18,822 nucleotides of DNA from NCBI GenBank assembly GCA_902459845.2, contig CABPSV020000055.1:19579-38400 (forward strand), in the 5' to 3' direction. Positions 1 to 10,600 of this stretch are shown one piece after another. The translations under genes and the position numbers were made by a program. The notes under the pieces were generated by a model. The model searched no databases and was not told the origin of the DNA. It saw nothing but the letters and a program-made list of their open reading frames with translations. Each line of letters opens with the position of its first letter. Positions within the stretch are counted from its first letter, which is position 1. Origin of the DNA: Hepatocystis sp. ex Piliocolobus tephrosceles (taxonomy: Eukaryota; Apicomplexa; Aconoidasida; Haemosporida; Plasmodiidae).

Positions 1-156
1 TAATGTTTAATTTATCATCAATATTTTTATTATAGATTTATTATTATTTTTTTTTTATATTTTATTTAAAATTTTTTTTTTTTTTAATGAAATTAGTTTT
101 ACATAAATTTATATTCCAAAATAGTAATAATAATAAAACAGCATTTGGTGTTATGT

Positions 157-225
<69 letters not shown>

Positions 226-625
226 AGCATTTTTAGCATTTTTAATTTATACATAAATTCACATACATTTTCATTCTACAAAGCTGATATGTACATATAA
301 ACTGTTTCTTTCAATCTTTAAAACGTTCTTTTGTACAAATGTATAGATTTTTTTTTTTTTTTACATTGTCTTAAACAAGCCTTTGAATGAACATGTTTTC
401 AAGCATATATTTGTTTTTAAAACAGGTTAATTTATTTATTTATTTTTTTTTACAAGCACTTTTTTTTTTTTTTTTTTTAAGATAAGCAATTTATTTTTTA
501 TCTTTTTTCTCTTTACCACTTGGTACATTACTACCTTTATCCTTTCTCTCTTCTCCTTTTCCCATTTCCTCAATTTATCTCTTCCCTTTTTCCAGTTTTG
601 TTTAAAACAAGATTTTATCGCGAAA
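1..625. other. 5' flank and probable leader of CTP synthase
   Basis: This non-coding AT-rich stretch holds a (TA)n microsatellite at about 162-198, running straight into a T run at 198-225, and several shorter T runs (near 347-362 and 461-478). From about 495 to 595 the + strand becomes pyrimidine-rich with more C (CTTT/TCTC-type sequence), which probably belongs to the transcribed 5' leader. No open frame with protein-like composition is seen on either strand, and no promoter motif can be assigned with confidence. Confidence 0.6.
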
Positions 626-3109
626 ATGTCATCTGCAGACAGTGAAAATGTGGTAACTAAGTACATCATCGTGACGGGCGGGAATATGAGCGGGTTAGGT
701 AAAGGAACCGCAATGAGTAGCATAGGTGTACTATTATTAACAAAAAATATTTTACTAACAACAATTAAAATAGATCCTTATTTAAATGTGGATGCAGGAA
801 CTATGTCGCCATATGAACATGGAGAGGTATATGTATTAGAAGATGGAGGAGAAGTAGACTTGGATTTAGGAAATTATGAAAGATTTTTAAATGTAAAATT
901 AACACATAAAAATAATATAACATCAGGTAAAATTTATGAGGAAGTTATAAAAAGAGAAAGAAAAGGAGAATATTTGGGAAAAACTGTTCAAGTAGTACCT
1001 CATGTTACAAATGTAATTAAAAAATGGATTAAAGATGTGATAGATGAAAGTATAAAAAAAATGAAAAAAGAATATAATATTATTAATTCAGTTAATAAGG
1101 TACCATGTATATGTCTAATAGAAGTAGGTGGTACTGTTGGTGATATTGAATCTGCTGTTTATTTAGAAGCTTTACAACAATTAACAAATAATTTAAACCA
1201 TGATGATGTTTGTTTATGTCATTTATCTTATTTACCTATCATTGGAAATTTAAAAGAACAAAAAACTAAACCAACACAACATAGTGTAAAAATTTTGAGA
1301 GAAGCTGGATTAAAACCTGATTTTATATTTTGTAGATGTGAAGAACCATTATCAGATGAAGCCATCCAAAAAATATCATTATTTTCACAAGTTAAAAAAG
1401 AACATGTTATATCTTTACATGATACATCAAATGTGTATAAAGTACCATTAATATTAGAACAACAAAATTTTAGTTCAAATGTTTTAAAAAAATTAAATTT
1501 ATTAAATATTACATTAAAAAATAAAATACAAATATCACCTTATTCTTTTAATACTTGGAAACATTTATGTGATAGATATGAATCTTCTACTGAACCTGTT
1601 GTAATTGGTATAGTAGGGAAATATACTGCGTCTAATGATACATACTTATCTATCATTTCAGCTTTAGTTCATGCATGTATACAATGTGGATACAAACTTA
1701 TTATTAAATATATTAACAGTAGTCATTTGTCATTGAAAAAAAAAAGTAAAAAAAAATATATAAATGCGAAAAAAAAAGCAAATAAATATTCATATGAAAC
1801 AGGCTCAGAAATTAATTCAACCAGAAAACAATTGTTTGTTGATGATACAACATCAGATGAAGATTATGATAAAAAAAGAAGAATTAAATATATGCAAGCA
1901 TGGAAAACATTAAAATCAGTTGATGGGGTTTTAGTACCTGGTGGATTTGGAACAAGAGGTATAGAAGGTAAATATTTATCTTCAAAATATTGTAGAATTA
2001 AAAATATACCATATTTAGGTATATGTTTGGGTATGCAAATAGCTGTTATAGATGTTACAAGAGAGTATTTAAATAAATATGCTAATTCAGAAGAGTTTGA
2101 AGATGTTATAGATCTTCAAAATAATTCAGACAAAGAACAACACCTATATGACAGTAGTGATGATAACAACAATATTGATAATAAAAACAAAAAAAAAAGA
2201 CAATTTGTATCTGATAATTTGGATAATGAAAATGTTAATAATTGTGATAAAAAAAAAGTACAATGGAATGCATTAACTAATGAGATTGAACAAACAAGAA
2301 CAGATGAACATAAACTTTTTAACCATATTGAAAATGGTATAATCCATAATAATACTCTCACAAATCATATTAATATTTCTAGTAGCATAACCAATACAAA
2401 CGATTCTTATGAAAACCAAAACGTACAAAACTATAATGAAAAAATATGTACAAAAAGTGAAAGCGAATGGACACATATGGAAGACTTTGAATATTATGAT
2501 AGAGATACAAAGTATATGTACAACAATACTAATAGTCTTAGTAATAATAATACAAATCATTTAACCCATATTCAACAATGCATTGACGATATACCTAAAA
2601 AAATGCAAGATCCATTATTTCAAGAAAAAATAAAATTACTAGGTATACAAAAATATTATAAAAGCATAAACGAAATAGATAATAATAATGTTATAGTATC
2701 CATGGTTGAATTTAAAGGAGAGGAAACGAAAGGTGGTACTATGCGTTTAGGACTTAAACAATCTAAAATTGTCGATAAGGAATCATTAACTTATAAAGCA
2801 TATGATGAAGCAGCACATATATTTGAAAGACATAGACATCGGTTTGAAATTAACCCACAATATGTACCTCTTTTAGAAGCAGTAGGTCTCAGTTTTGTAG
2901 CTAAAGATGTAGACAGTGTTCGAATGGAAATTTGTGAAATCAAAAAATTAGATTTTTTTGTAGGTGTACAATTTCATCCTGAATTTACTTCAAGACCATT
3001 CAAAGCAAACCCAATATTTTTGGCTTTTATTCTATCATCTAAGAGAAAGTTAAAGGAGCACTTGAAGCAGTTTAATAATAAATTATGTTCTGGCAATATA
3101 TACAAATAA
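626..3109 (+). CDS. CTPS: CTP synthase (glutamine-hydrolysing), Plasmodium type with two insertions
   Basis: The enzyme makes CTP from UTP, ATP and glutamine, the last step of pyrimidine nucleotide supply, in the cytosol or in filaments. Residues 12-300 are the synthase domain. The P-loop is at 18-28 (GLGKG, Lys26). KIDPYLNVDAGTMSPYEHGE lies at 48-67, DLDLGNYERF at 78-87 (Asp80 is the probable Mg ligand) and EVGGTVGDIES at 166-176 (Glu166). KTKPTQHSV is at 213-221. Residues 323-800 are a class I glutamine amidotransferase domain: oxyanion loop PGGFGTRG 438-445, nucleophile Cys467 in GICLGMQ, GGTMRLG 703-709, RHRHRFEIN 735-743, and His784/Glu786 in QFHPEF. The family is usually about 545-600 aa. 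The extra length sits mainly in two inserts, about 368-417 and 493-688. Two inserts are known in P. falciparum CTP synthetase. The start ATG lies in GCGAAAATG with A at -3 and directly precedes the conserved KYIIVTGG. The frame is complete and no intron is needed. Confidence 0.97.
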   Translation: MSSADSENVVTKYIIVTGGNMSGLGKGTAMSSIGVLLLTKNILLTTIKIDPYLNVDAGTMSPYEHGEVYVLEDGGEVDLDLGNYERFLNVKLTHKNNITSGKIYEEVIKRERKGEYLGKTVQVVPHVTNVIKKWIKDVIDESIKKMKKEYNIINSVNKVPCICLIEVGGTVGDIESAVYLEALQQLTNNLNHDDVCLCHLSYLPIIGNLKEQKTKPTQHSVKILREAGLKPDFIFCRCEEPLSDEAIQKISLFSQVKKEHVISLHDTSNVYKVPLILEQQNFSSNVLKKLNLLNITLKNKIQISPYSFNTWKHLCDRYESSTEPVVIGIVGKYTASNDTYLSIISALVHACIQCGYKLIIKYINSSHLSLKKKSKKKYINAKKKANKYSYETGSEINSTRKQLFVDDTTSDEDYDKKRRIKYMQAWKTLKSVDGVLVPGGFGTRGIEGKYLSSKYCRIKNIPYLGICLGMQIAVIDVTREYLNKYANSEEFEDVIDLQNNSDKEQHLYDSSDDNNNIDNKNKKKRQFVSDNLDNENVNNCDKKKVQWNALTNEIEQTRTDEHKLFNHIENGIIHNNTLTNHINISSSITNTNDSYENQNVQNYNEKICTKSESEWTHMEDFEYYDRDTKYMYNNTNSLSNNNTNHLTHIQQCIDDIPKKMQDPLFQEKIKLLGIQKYYKSINEIDNNNVIVSMVEFKGEETKGGTMRLGLKQSKIVDKESLTYKAYDEAAHIFERHRHRFEINPQYVPLLEAVGLSFVAKDVDSVRMEICEIKKLDFFVGVQFHPEFTSRPFKANPIFLAFILSSKRKLKEHLKQFNNKLCSGNIYK
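1727..1876 (+). other. CTP synthase insert 1 (Lys-rich then acidic)
   Basis: Residues about 368-417 interrupt the glutaminase domain between the strand ending KYINSSHL and the helix YMQAWKTLKSVDG, where bacterial and human enzymes have only about 10 residues. The first half is strongly basic (KKKSKKK, then KKKANK). The second half is acidic and Ser/Thr-containing (DDTTSDEDYD), resembling casein-kinase-2 type sites. The basic half could act as a nuclear signal or RNA contact, but that is inference only. Confidence 0.75.
2102..2689 (+). other. CTP synthase insert 2 (Asn/Asp-rich, about 190 residues)
   Basis: Residues about 493-688 are hydrophilic, N/D/K/T-rich and probably surface exposed. They lie between NSEEF and VIVSMVEF, about 25 residues after the catalytic Cys467 and before GGTMRLG. 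Other CTP synthases have a short loop here. The final third (about 652-682, including IPKKMQDPLFQEKIKLLGIQ) is less repetitive, contains hydrophobic positions and could form a helix. Confidence 0.75.
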
Positions 3110-3216
3110 TAACTAACATAAATACATTTTATAAGAAACACCATTTGTGTTTATTTTATTTTTTTTTTTTTTTTTTTTATGTGTGATTAAGTAACTGTAC
3201 TTAAAATAAATGGTGA

Positions 3217-3255
<39 letters not shown>

Positions 3256-3478
3256 AATGAGAACATTAATATATAATAATAGCTGTATTGACATACATTA
3301 TTTTTACATGCGTACCAAAATTTGTATTGTATCATACGTATTGTGTCATATATACTGTGTCAGAGGTACTATGTCAAATTTTATACAATTTAATGTCGTA
3401 TATAATATATAAATATTAACAGATGCATAAAAACAAAATATAAAATGCGGTTGGATTCTCTTTAATTCGAACAATTCG

Positions 3479-3526
<48 letters not shown>

Positions 3527-3952
3527 GCACCCCTAACAATACCGTATTATACATGCGTGTTTACATGTGCACACATTTGAATATTACAGTTTTTTAACGA
3601 TCTTTTTTAAAATGAGTTTAATACAACAATCCGCATTTTACTTTTTTTTTTTTTTTTTTTTTTTAACCATAATATTTTTTTATTTTTATATATGCACTAT
3701 TTTTAAAAATTAAATACTATTTAACAAAAACATTTGGATTTGGATTTGGATTTGCATTTTCATTTTTTAAAATTTTTATTTTATTTTTTTTTTATATATT
3801 TTAGCAACTACAATATTAAAAGTATTTAAAGACTGCATTTCGGGGTTATGTTTATGCGTATATATATATATGTATGTGTGTTTAAGCACGAGTGAACAAA
3901 TTAAACAAAATAACAATGAAACTATTAAACATTATAGTTTAATCTGTAATAA

Positions 3953-3992
<40 letters not shown>

Positions 3993-4370
3993 ACGAATGT
4001 ATGTACGTATACGCGCATGCTTATAGGGTGTGGTAAAATAAGTTAACTACGAAGGGGGAAAGTATTAACAGTATGCACGTGTATGTACATACCACATAAA
4101 AAATAAATAAATAATTCGAGCAAGGAATTTATATATATATATATATATACAAACAAAAAAAGAAGCGGTCATATAATAATAAAAAAAAAAAAAAAAAAAA
4201 AGACAAAACTGAATAATCAGAAAGAACTGATGAAATCTAATTAAATAAAAAAGATAAATAAATAAAAAAGATAAAATAAATAAAAAAGATAAAATAAATA
4301 AAAAAGATAAAATAAATAAAAAAGATAAAATAAATAAAAAAGATAAAATAAATAAAAGTAATAAAAAAAA
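3110..4370. other. Convergent intergenic region (shared 3' flanks)
   Basis: This lies between the stop codon of CTP synthase and the revised stop codon of the - strand gene. It contains homopolymer runs (T about 3157-3179, A 3220-3251, T about 3643-3664, A about 4181-4201) and (TA)n tracts (3482-3523, about 3957-3988, about 4130-4149). A short GGATTT hexamer run sits near 3733-3755 and an 18-bp tandem repeat at 4243-4355. No protein-like frame or RNA gene was recognised. Both 3' UTRs and both polyadenylation sites must fall here. Confidence 0.75.
4243..4355. repeat. 18-bp tandem repeat next to the revised stop codon
   Basis: About six copies of AAAAAAGATAAAATAAAT; the GAT cores are at 4253, 4270, 4288, 4306, 4324 and 4342, so the spacing is 17 then 18, 18, 18, 18. 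The array begins 16 bp downstream (on the - strand) of the stop codon proposed for the giant gene, so it would lie in that gene's 3' UTR. Confidence 0.85.
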
Positions 4371-4613
4371 TTAATAATAATGAAAGTTTAATTTGTAACA
4401 AAATATAAGGCTATCTATTAATATTGCATATACAGTTAATTCAAAGTCATCATTTCCTTTTTTCGTATATATAACATCAAAACCAGCGACAAAATAATTT
4501 TGGGATCCCGTAGTACATGTACTATTATGAATTTTAATTTTCTTGATATTATACCTTATATCATTTACAATATATTCCTTTTCATTAATACATTTCAGCT
4601 TGGTGTTGTTATG
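4371..4613 (-). other. Proposed terminal exon of the giant WD-like gene
   Basis: After the acceptor at 4614 the frame reads CAT AAC AAC ACC AAG and stays open for 80 codons to TAA (4373-4371), exactly in phase 0 with exon 1. The product has mixed composition with Cys, Gly, Thr and alternating hydrophobics (YFVAGFDVIYTK, FELTVYAILIDSLIFCYKL), unlike the poly-Lys translation of the intron. It has higher GC than its surroundings (CTACGGGATCCC, GTCGCTGG). The last stretch looks like two beta strands of a propeller blade. Confidence 0.82.
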
Positions 4614-4620
4614 CTATAAG

Positions 4621-4663
<43 letters not shown>

Positions 4664-7600
4664 ATGTATACATATATGTGCACATATATATGCGTAAAAT
4701 AAACAAAATTGTGCACACTTGCAAGACATAATTAAAAAAAAAAAAAAATCGTATTAAAGTGTTTATATTTTACAATTTTTTTTATTTTATTTTTTTTTTT
4801 TTGTTCTGTATGTTTCTGTTGATATATGTTTTTTTTTTTTTTTTTTTTTTTGTGTGTTACCTGATAAAAACGGCGAATGCAGTGGCGGTAGTGTAAGGGA
4901 ATAACAAAAGCGGGTACCAGAAAGTAAGTATCGGTGTACACGCATTGTTTAATAAAATAAACGTATATAACGTTATTATATTGATTGGCTAGCAGTATAC
5001 ATGATTTCTCATATATAATTTTTAATAGGCTAATACGAGATGAAATACTAGAATATGAAGTTTGTGTTTTTTTAGGTCCAGTTTGAAATGCTATGGGTAT
5101 AAATTGTGAGTGAAAAAAATTATTCGTTATTTTTGTAAATCCAATTTTAAATAAATATAAATAATATGAATCTGCAGCTATTACAAAATATTTACTTAAT
5201 TGTTTTTTTTCTTCCTTATTTACAATAGAAGAAAATGCTTTGTTGTTTTTATTTTTGCAAAAACCACATTTTTTACATAAAAAATTTTTATTAGCATTTA
5301 CTGATTCATTGTGATGATTAAAAATATTATATTTATCTGCATTCATTGTAATAAAGTTCTCACTATCACTACTATTGTATTTTTTAATTTTTTTTTTTTT
5401 TTCTCTATAATTTGTACTCATGTGAGAGTATAAAAATCTTAGAGTTGATATATTTAACAATACTAGATTTTTTTTATATTGTGGTAATAAAAAAAAGAAA
5501 CTATCGAAAAAAGGATTTAAATATAAGTTATTATTGTCTTTCTCAAATTGTTTTTTATCAAGTTCTGTTGATACTAATTCGCTAAGCAAATAAATAAACA
5601 TAGTATCACCAAAAAATGTATAATCGTTTAAAATATAATCTCTTATATTTGTAACCATTCTGTAAATAAAATGTTTATCTAAAAGGTATTTATATTTTTT
5701 ATGAAATAAATTGGAAGTTAAAAATGTCAAAAAATAAGATTGATTTTTTGTTAAGTTTTCAAAAAATTCTTTTTGTTTCGTTTTATATATTTCCTTATTA
5801 TTATTATTATCATTATGTTTAAATAGTAATTTTAAATTCTTTAATGTAAGTAAATATAATATTTTTACTACTTTCATATTAATATAAAAATTATTATTAA
5901 TGTATTTGTATTCGAAGGTTATTTTTCTCATGATGTACTTTTTTAATGCTTCTGTATTGACTCTAACAATGAAAATAAGAACTCTGAGTGTTTTAAAATG
6001 TTTTATGTCTTTTTCCTTGTCCCTGTCCTTATCCTTATCCAAATCTTTGTTTTGGTTTTGGTTTTGGTTTTGGTTTTGGTTTTGATTTTTGTTTTGGTTT
6101 TGATTTTTGTTTTTGTTTTGGTTTTGATTTTGGTTTTGGTTTTGGTTTTGATTTTTGTTTTGGTTTTGGTTTTGGTTTTGGTTTTGATTTTTGTTTTTGT
6201 TTTGATTTTGATTTTGGTTTTGATTTTTGTTTTTGTTTTGATTTTTGTTTTGGTTTTTGTTATTTCTTTCGTTTTTCATCATTTTATCAATTTCGCCCAA
6301 ACCAAGCCCACACATGTTTTCGTAATTATTTTTTACTTTGCATATGTGAATATCTGTTTGGAAAATAAGATTTTGTCGTTTGTTTGTACGTTTGTCGTAA
6401 TTCGTATTCGAATTGGTTATATTCGCTTCGGTAGATCCACATTTTTGGGAAATTTTACTTCTGTCTATGTCCTTATTATATCTACCATTTACCGAATATT
6501 TACTTTGGTTATGACTGTTGCAATTATGCATATATCTCACATTTACAATAATTAACCCCTTTCCAGTATATTTATACATATTTTGTAATATGTTTAAATT
6601 GTTAAAATAATTAACTCTATACATTTTATTTTTTGAATTTAAAAAACAAATATTAAACTTTTTTTTTTCTTTTTTTAACACTTCTTTTAAATCACTCTTT
6701 TTTAATGGACGTTTTGTTGAATTACTGTGTGGGTTCCTTTTTTGGGGGGTCAAGTTTGTATTTTTGTCTGTTTTGTTCGTTTTGTCTGTTTTGTTCGTCG
6801 CATCTGTTTTGTCTGTTTCATCCGTTTCGTCTGTTTCATCCGTTTCGTCTGTTTCATCCGTTTCGTCTGATTCATCTGTCTCATCCATCTCTTCCGTCTC
6901 ATTCGTCTCATCCGTCTCTTCCGTTTCATCCGTTTCGTCCCTTTTGCTGGCTTTTCCTTTCTTCCTTTCTTGCCATTTTTTTTTTTTTTTTTTTTTTTTT
7001 TCATATCGGTTTCCATTTTCGTCCGAGTTAAACGAACCTACAGAATAATAACCTATGTCATCGTCTGCTTTAAAATCACCCAGATATCGTTCAAATAATT
7101 CGTTTTTAACATTATGTTTTTTGTTACTACTATTACTACAACTGACATCATCAATATTATCCCGTTTCATACCTTCTTGTACTCCTTCCTTTTTCGTACA
7201 TTTTGAATATATATTGTCTTTATTACTTTTCACTTTTTTATTTCTAGATTTATAAATATTGCTTGTTTGAAAATATCTATGATGATTAATAATTTTATTT
7301 TCATGCGAAATATTTATTATATTATGTATAACATTATGAAAGTTGGCAATATTATTTTTTAATATGACCGTATATCCTTTATTTATAACGTTATTACTTC
7401 CATTATCATACTTGTTATCATTGTGATGACTACTAGAAAAACAATCACTATTTTGTTTACCTATGTTACAATCATCTTTCAATAATTGTTCTTTTTTTAA
7501 TAATTTTAAGTATGACATAAAATTTTTATTAAAAAGTTTATTATTTTTATTACTTCTTTTGTTACGACCATTATTATTACTAGTATTGATACTTCCTTGG

Positions 7601-10600
7601 TCAGAAAAATACACTGAATAATTAAGTAAAAGTTCGTTTAATATTTTTGATTCGTCATAACTTCCTGTAATATGAAAATTAAAATATAAATTCGGTTTCA
7701 ATGCTTTATATGTATTTATATACCTAGTTAATATTTTATTTTTTATATGATAATATATACTTTTGAAATTTTGCATTTCTACAAATTGTTTTATTTTCTT
7801 TTCAAATAAGGTTAATAATTTTTTACTACCATCCATATTTTTTGGTTCTAATCGATCTGATAAAAATAGTAAACTATTTTCATTTTTTAATTTGTTTGTA
7901 TATTTATATAATAAAGATTGTTCATATTCTATTTTTTTTAAATAATCTTTGTCAAATACATTATTATTTTTATCAATATTCTTAAAATAAAAATTCATAT
8001 ATTTGTGTTTTTTTCTTTGGTATGGATAGTTTTTTGTTATACAATGGTTTTCTTTAAGGCCATCGGAAGAATAATCTGTTATAAAGTTTAATTCTTTGCT
8101 ACTGTTACACAGGTTCATATGTGACACGTTTTTATTGAAACTATTCAATTGGCTAATATCCTTTCCTTGCAGTTTAACCAATGCTTCTAGTTGTCTTCTC
8201 GGATTCGATTCGAACTGCTTTCTCGAATTCGATTCCAAACGCTTTTTCGAATTCGATTCCAAACGCTTTTTCGAATTCGATTCCAATCGCTTTTTCGAAT
8301 TCGATTCCAATCGCTTTTTCGAATTCGATTCTAACCACTTTTTCGAATTCGATTCTAACCACTTTTTCGAATTCGATTCTAACCACTTTTTCGAATTCGA
8401 TTCTAACCACTTTTTCGGATTCGATTCTAACCACTTTTTCGGATGCATTTCCGACTTTATTTTTTTTTCCGTTACAGAGTGATCGGAAAAAATATTAATC
8501 GAAGGTATTAAATAATCTAACCTTTTTTTTTTTTTTTTTCCTTTAAAATTTTTATAAATATAATCACCACTATTAATATAATCCATTTCATAGTCAGTAA
8601 TAATACATGTATTATCCTTGCAATCAGTTTCTTTTAATATGTCCTTCTGAACTTCATGGTAATTAGGATTGGATTTTGGATATAGTATAAAATATCTTTT
8701 TTGTAAATTATGTGTAACATATTTCATACTGGAATAAACTTGTTTTACTTTTTTTTTATCTTTCCAATATTTATCATCAATTTTGTATTTTTCTTGTGTT
8801 AATAAAACTTGTATTAAATTATTAAGAGTACAATCTTTTAAAAGTTGATTTTTTTTTATACCTAATGAGTGTAAATAAGAGATCCAGTTTGTTCGCTCTG
8901 TATATTCGTCACTATTTCCCCTACTCTTTTTTTTACTACCACCAATACGACTATTAACATTGTTATAACTTTCGTATGTATAATTAGTTTTATTCGGAAG
9001 ATGCAAAAAAGATAATATAAATAACTGAAATAATGAATACTTTTCACAAAATTGACTAAAATAATGCCTTAATATAAATTTTCCAAAAAATGGAAAAAAT
9101 GAAGCATAATTATAAGCCGGTTGAGTATAAACAAAAGTAGATGCATATTTATGAAATAATTCAACCAAAGGATCAAATTTGGGAATATTTTTTTTTATAG
9201 CAAAATCACAACTCCAACCCATGTATTCTAGTTTATATTTACACAATAGATTATGCTTATTTATGTTACAAAGTATTTCTTTATCTTTTTTATTCTGATA
9301 CATTTTTGTTTCATGATATGTTTTATCAAATATGTTTTTTTTGCTTAAATAATTTATTTGTGGTTTAAAAATAGAGAGCCAAGTTGTGCAACCATCATGA
9401 AATTCGTTATTGTTACAGTTTGAAGTAAAATAATTATTACTATTACCATTTTCAAATACATTTTTTTTATTAGGATTAAAAATATGACCATATATATCAA
9501 ACTCATTATCCAAACGATGATTTTCTACATTCATAATATTCCACAAAACTACACTCTTATCAATTGAACAAGACAAAAGAAAATTACAATCTGGTGAAAA
9601 TTTAACACATGGTACATTATGTTCATGATGGACGATTGTAGTGTTGTAAAATCTTGAATATAAATTAGATTTTTTAAAAAAAAGTTCTTGAAATATATCA
9701 TACCAATCACACGTATAACTAGTAGCATTAAATGAATACGAATTTATTTTATGTATTAACGATTTTTCTTTTATTGACCCTAATCCACAATCTAATTTAT
9801 CGAAGCAATTTATAGGTAACGCTTCTTTATTATAATACATATTTTTTAAAATTTTTAATACATCTTCACTGTACAAATCATTTTTAACTTTCCTACTTTT
9901 AAATTGTACAAATGAGCTAATATTTTGATTCAAATATTTTATTATTTTGTTTGTTATAATCGACATACGTTCACCCATATCATTGTTATTACCATCTTTT
10001 TTTTTCAAATTTGACATCTTATTTATTATCATATTAACTTCATAACAATTCTGTTGTAATAAATATTTATGTAGTAATGTATGTTTTATAAAAAAATCAT
10101 TAGGTTTATTATATGTTATATTTTTTTCTTTTTTAATGACAACGTTTTTAACTTTATTGTTACTGTTATTGTTACTATTATTGTTACTGCTACTATTACC
10201 ATTACTATTACCATTACTATAACTCAAATAACAACTACTACATTCTTTTTTTTTAAAATCTTTAATATGTAGAGTAACAAGTTCTGTATTTTTTTTCATT
10301 CCTGTTCTCTTTCTATTTTTATTTTTTTCAATGCTACTACAGTTACTAGTGTCATACTGTTCTATACCATTTACAAGTCCATCAATTCTCCCTTTGCAAT
10401 TTTTCTCCAGTACTCTTTTTTTTAAATAATAGTTTGTTTCCTGTTCCTTTTTTTTATTATTTTTTATAATAACATCATAATCATTTGCATATAAAATATA
10501 ATGTTCATGTTTTAAAAAATTGTATACAGACTGAAAGTTAATAATAGTACTGTCGTATACAAACAGATCAGCTGAATGTTCACATTTAGAGCACTTGAAA

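Noticed and set aside
436..723. - strand frame with a Lys-rich tail overlapping the CTP synthase start
   Set aside because: Its tail is the complement of leader T runs and its start overlaps the conserved P-loop coding region antisense. There is no protein-like signal.
4543..4731. Small + strand frame with a hydrophobic start and a poly-Lys run
   Set aside because: It is antisense to the proposed terminal exon and runs through the A tract of the intron. Its composition is explained by the homopolymer.
4732..4860. C-terminal 42 codons of the long - strand frame (Lys-rich, ending in Phe repeats)
   Set aside because: They begin exactly at a splice donor and look like translated intron; a better exon follows in phase.
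5998..6555. + strand frame rich in Val/Leu/Phe that mimics a membrane protein
   Set aside because: It is the antisense reading of the NQ/NK repeat; the hydrophobic alternation is an artefact of the repeat.
6705..7048. Cys/Phe- and Ser/Val-rich + strand frames over the TDE array
   Set aside because: They are antisense readings of the TDE repeat, which is in frame with the giant protein.
8096..8498. Overlapping repeat-containing frames antisense to the octapeptide array
   Set aside because: The 24-bp unit is a multiple of three, so all frames stay open. Only the - strand frame continues into conserved sequence.
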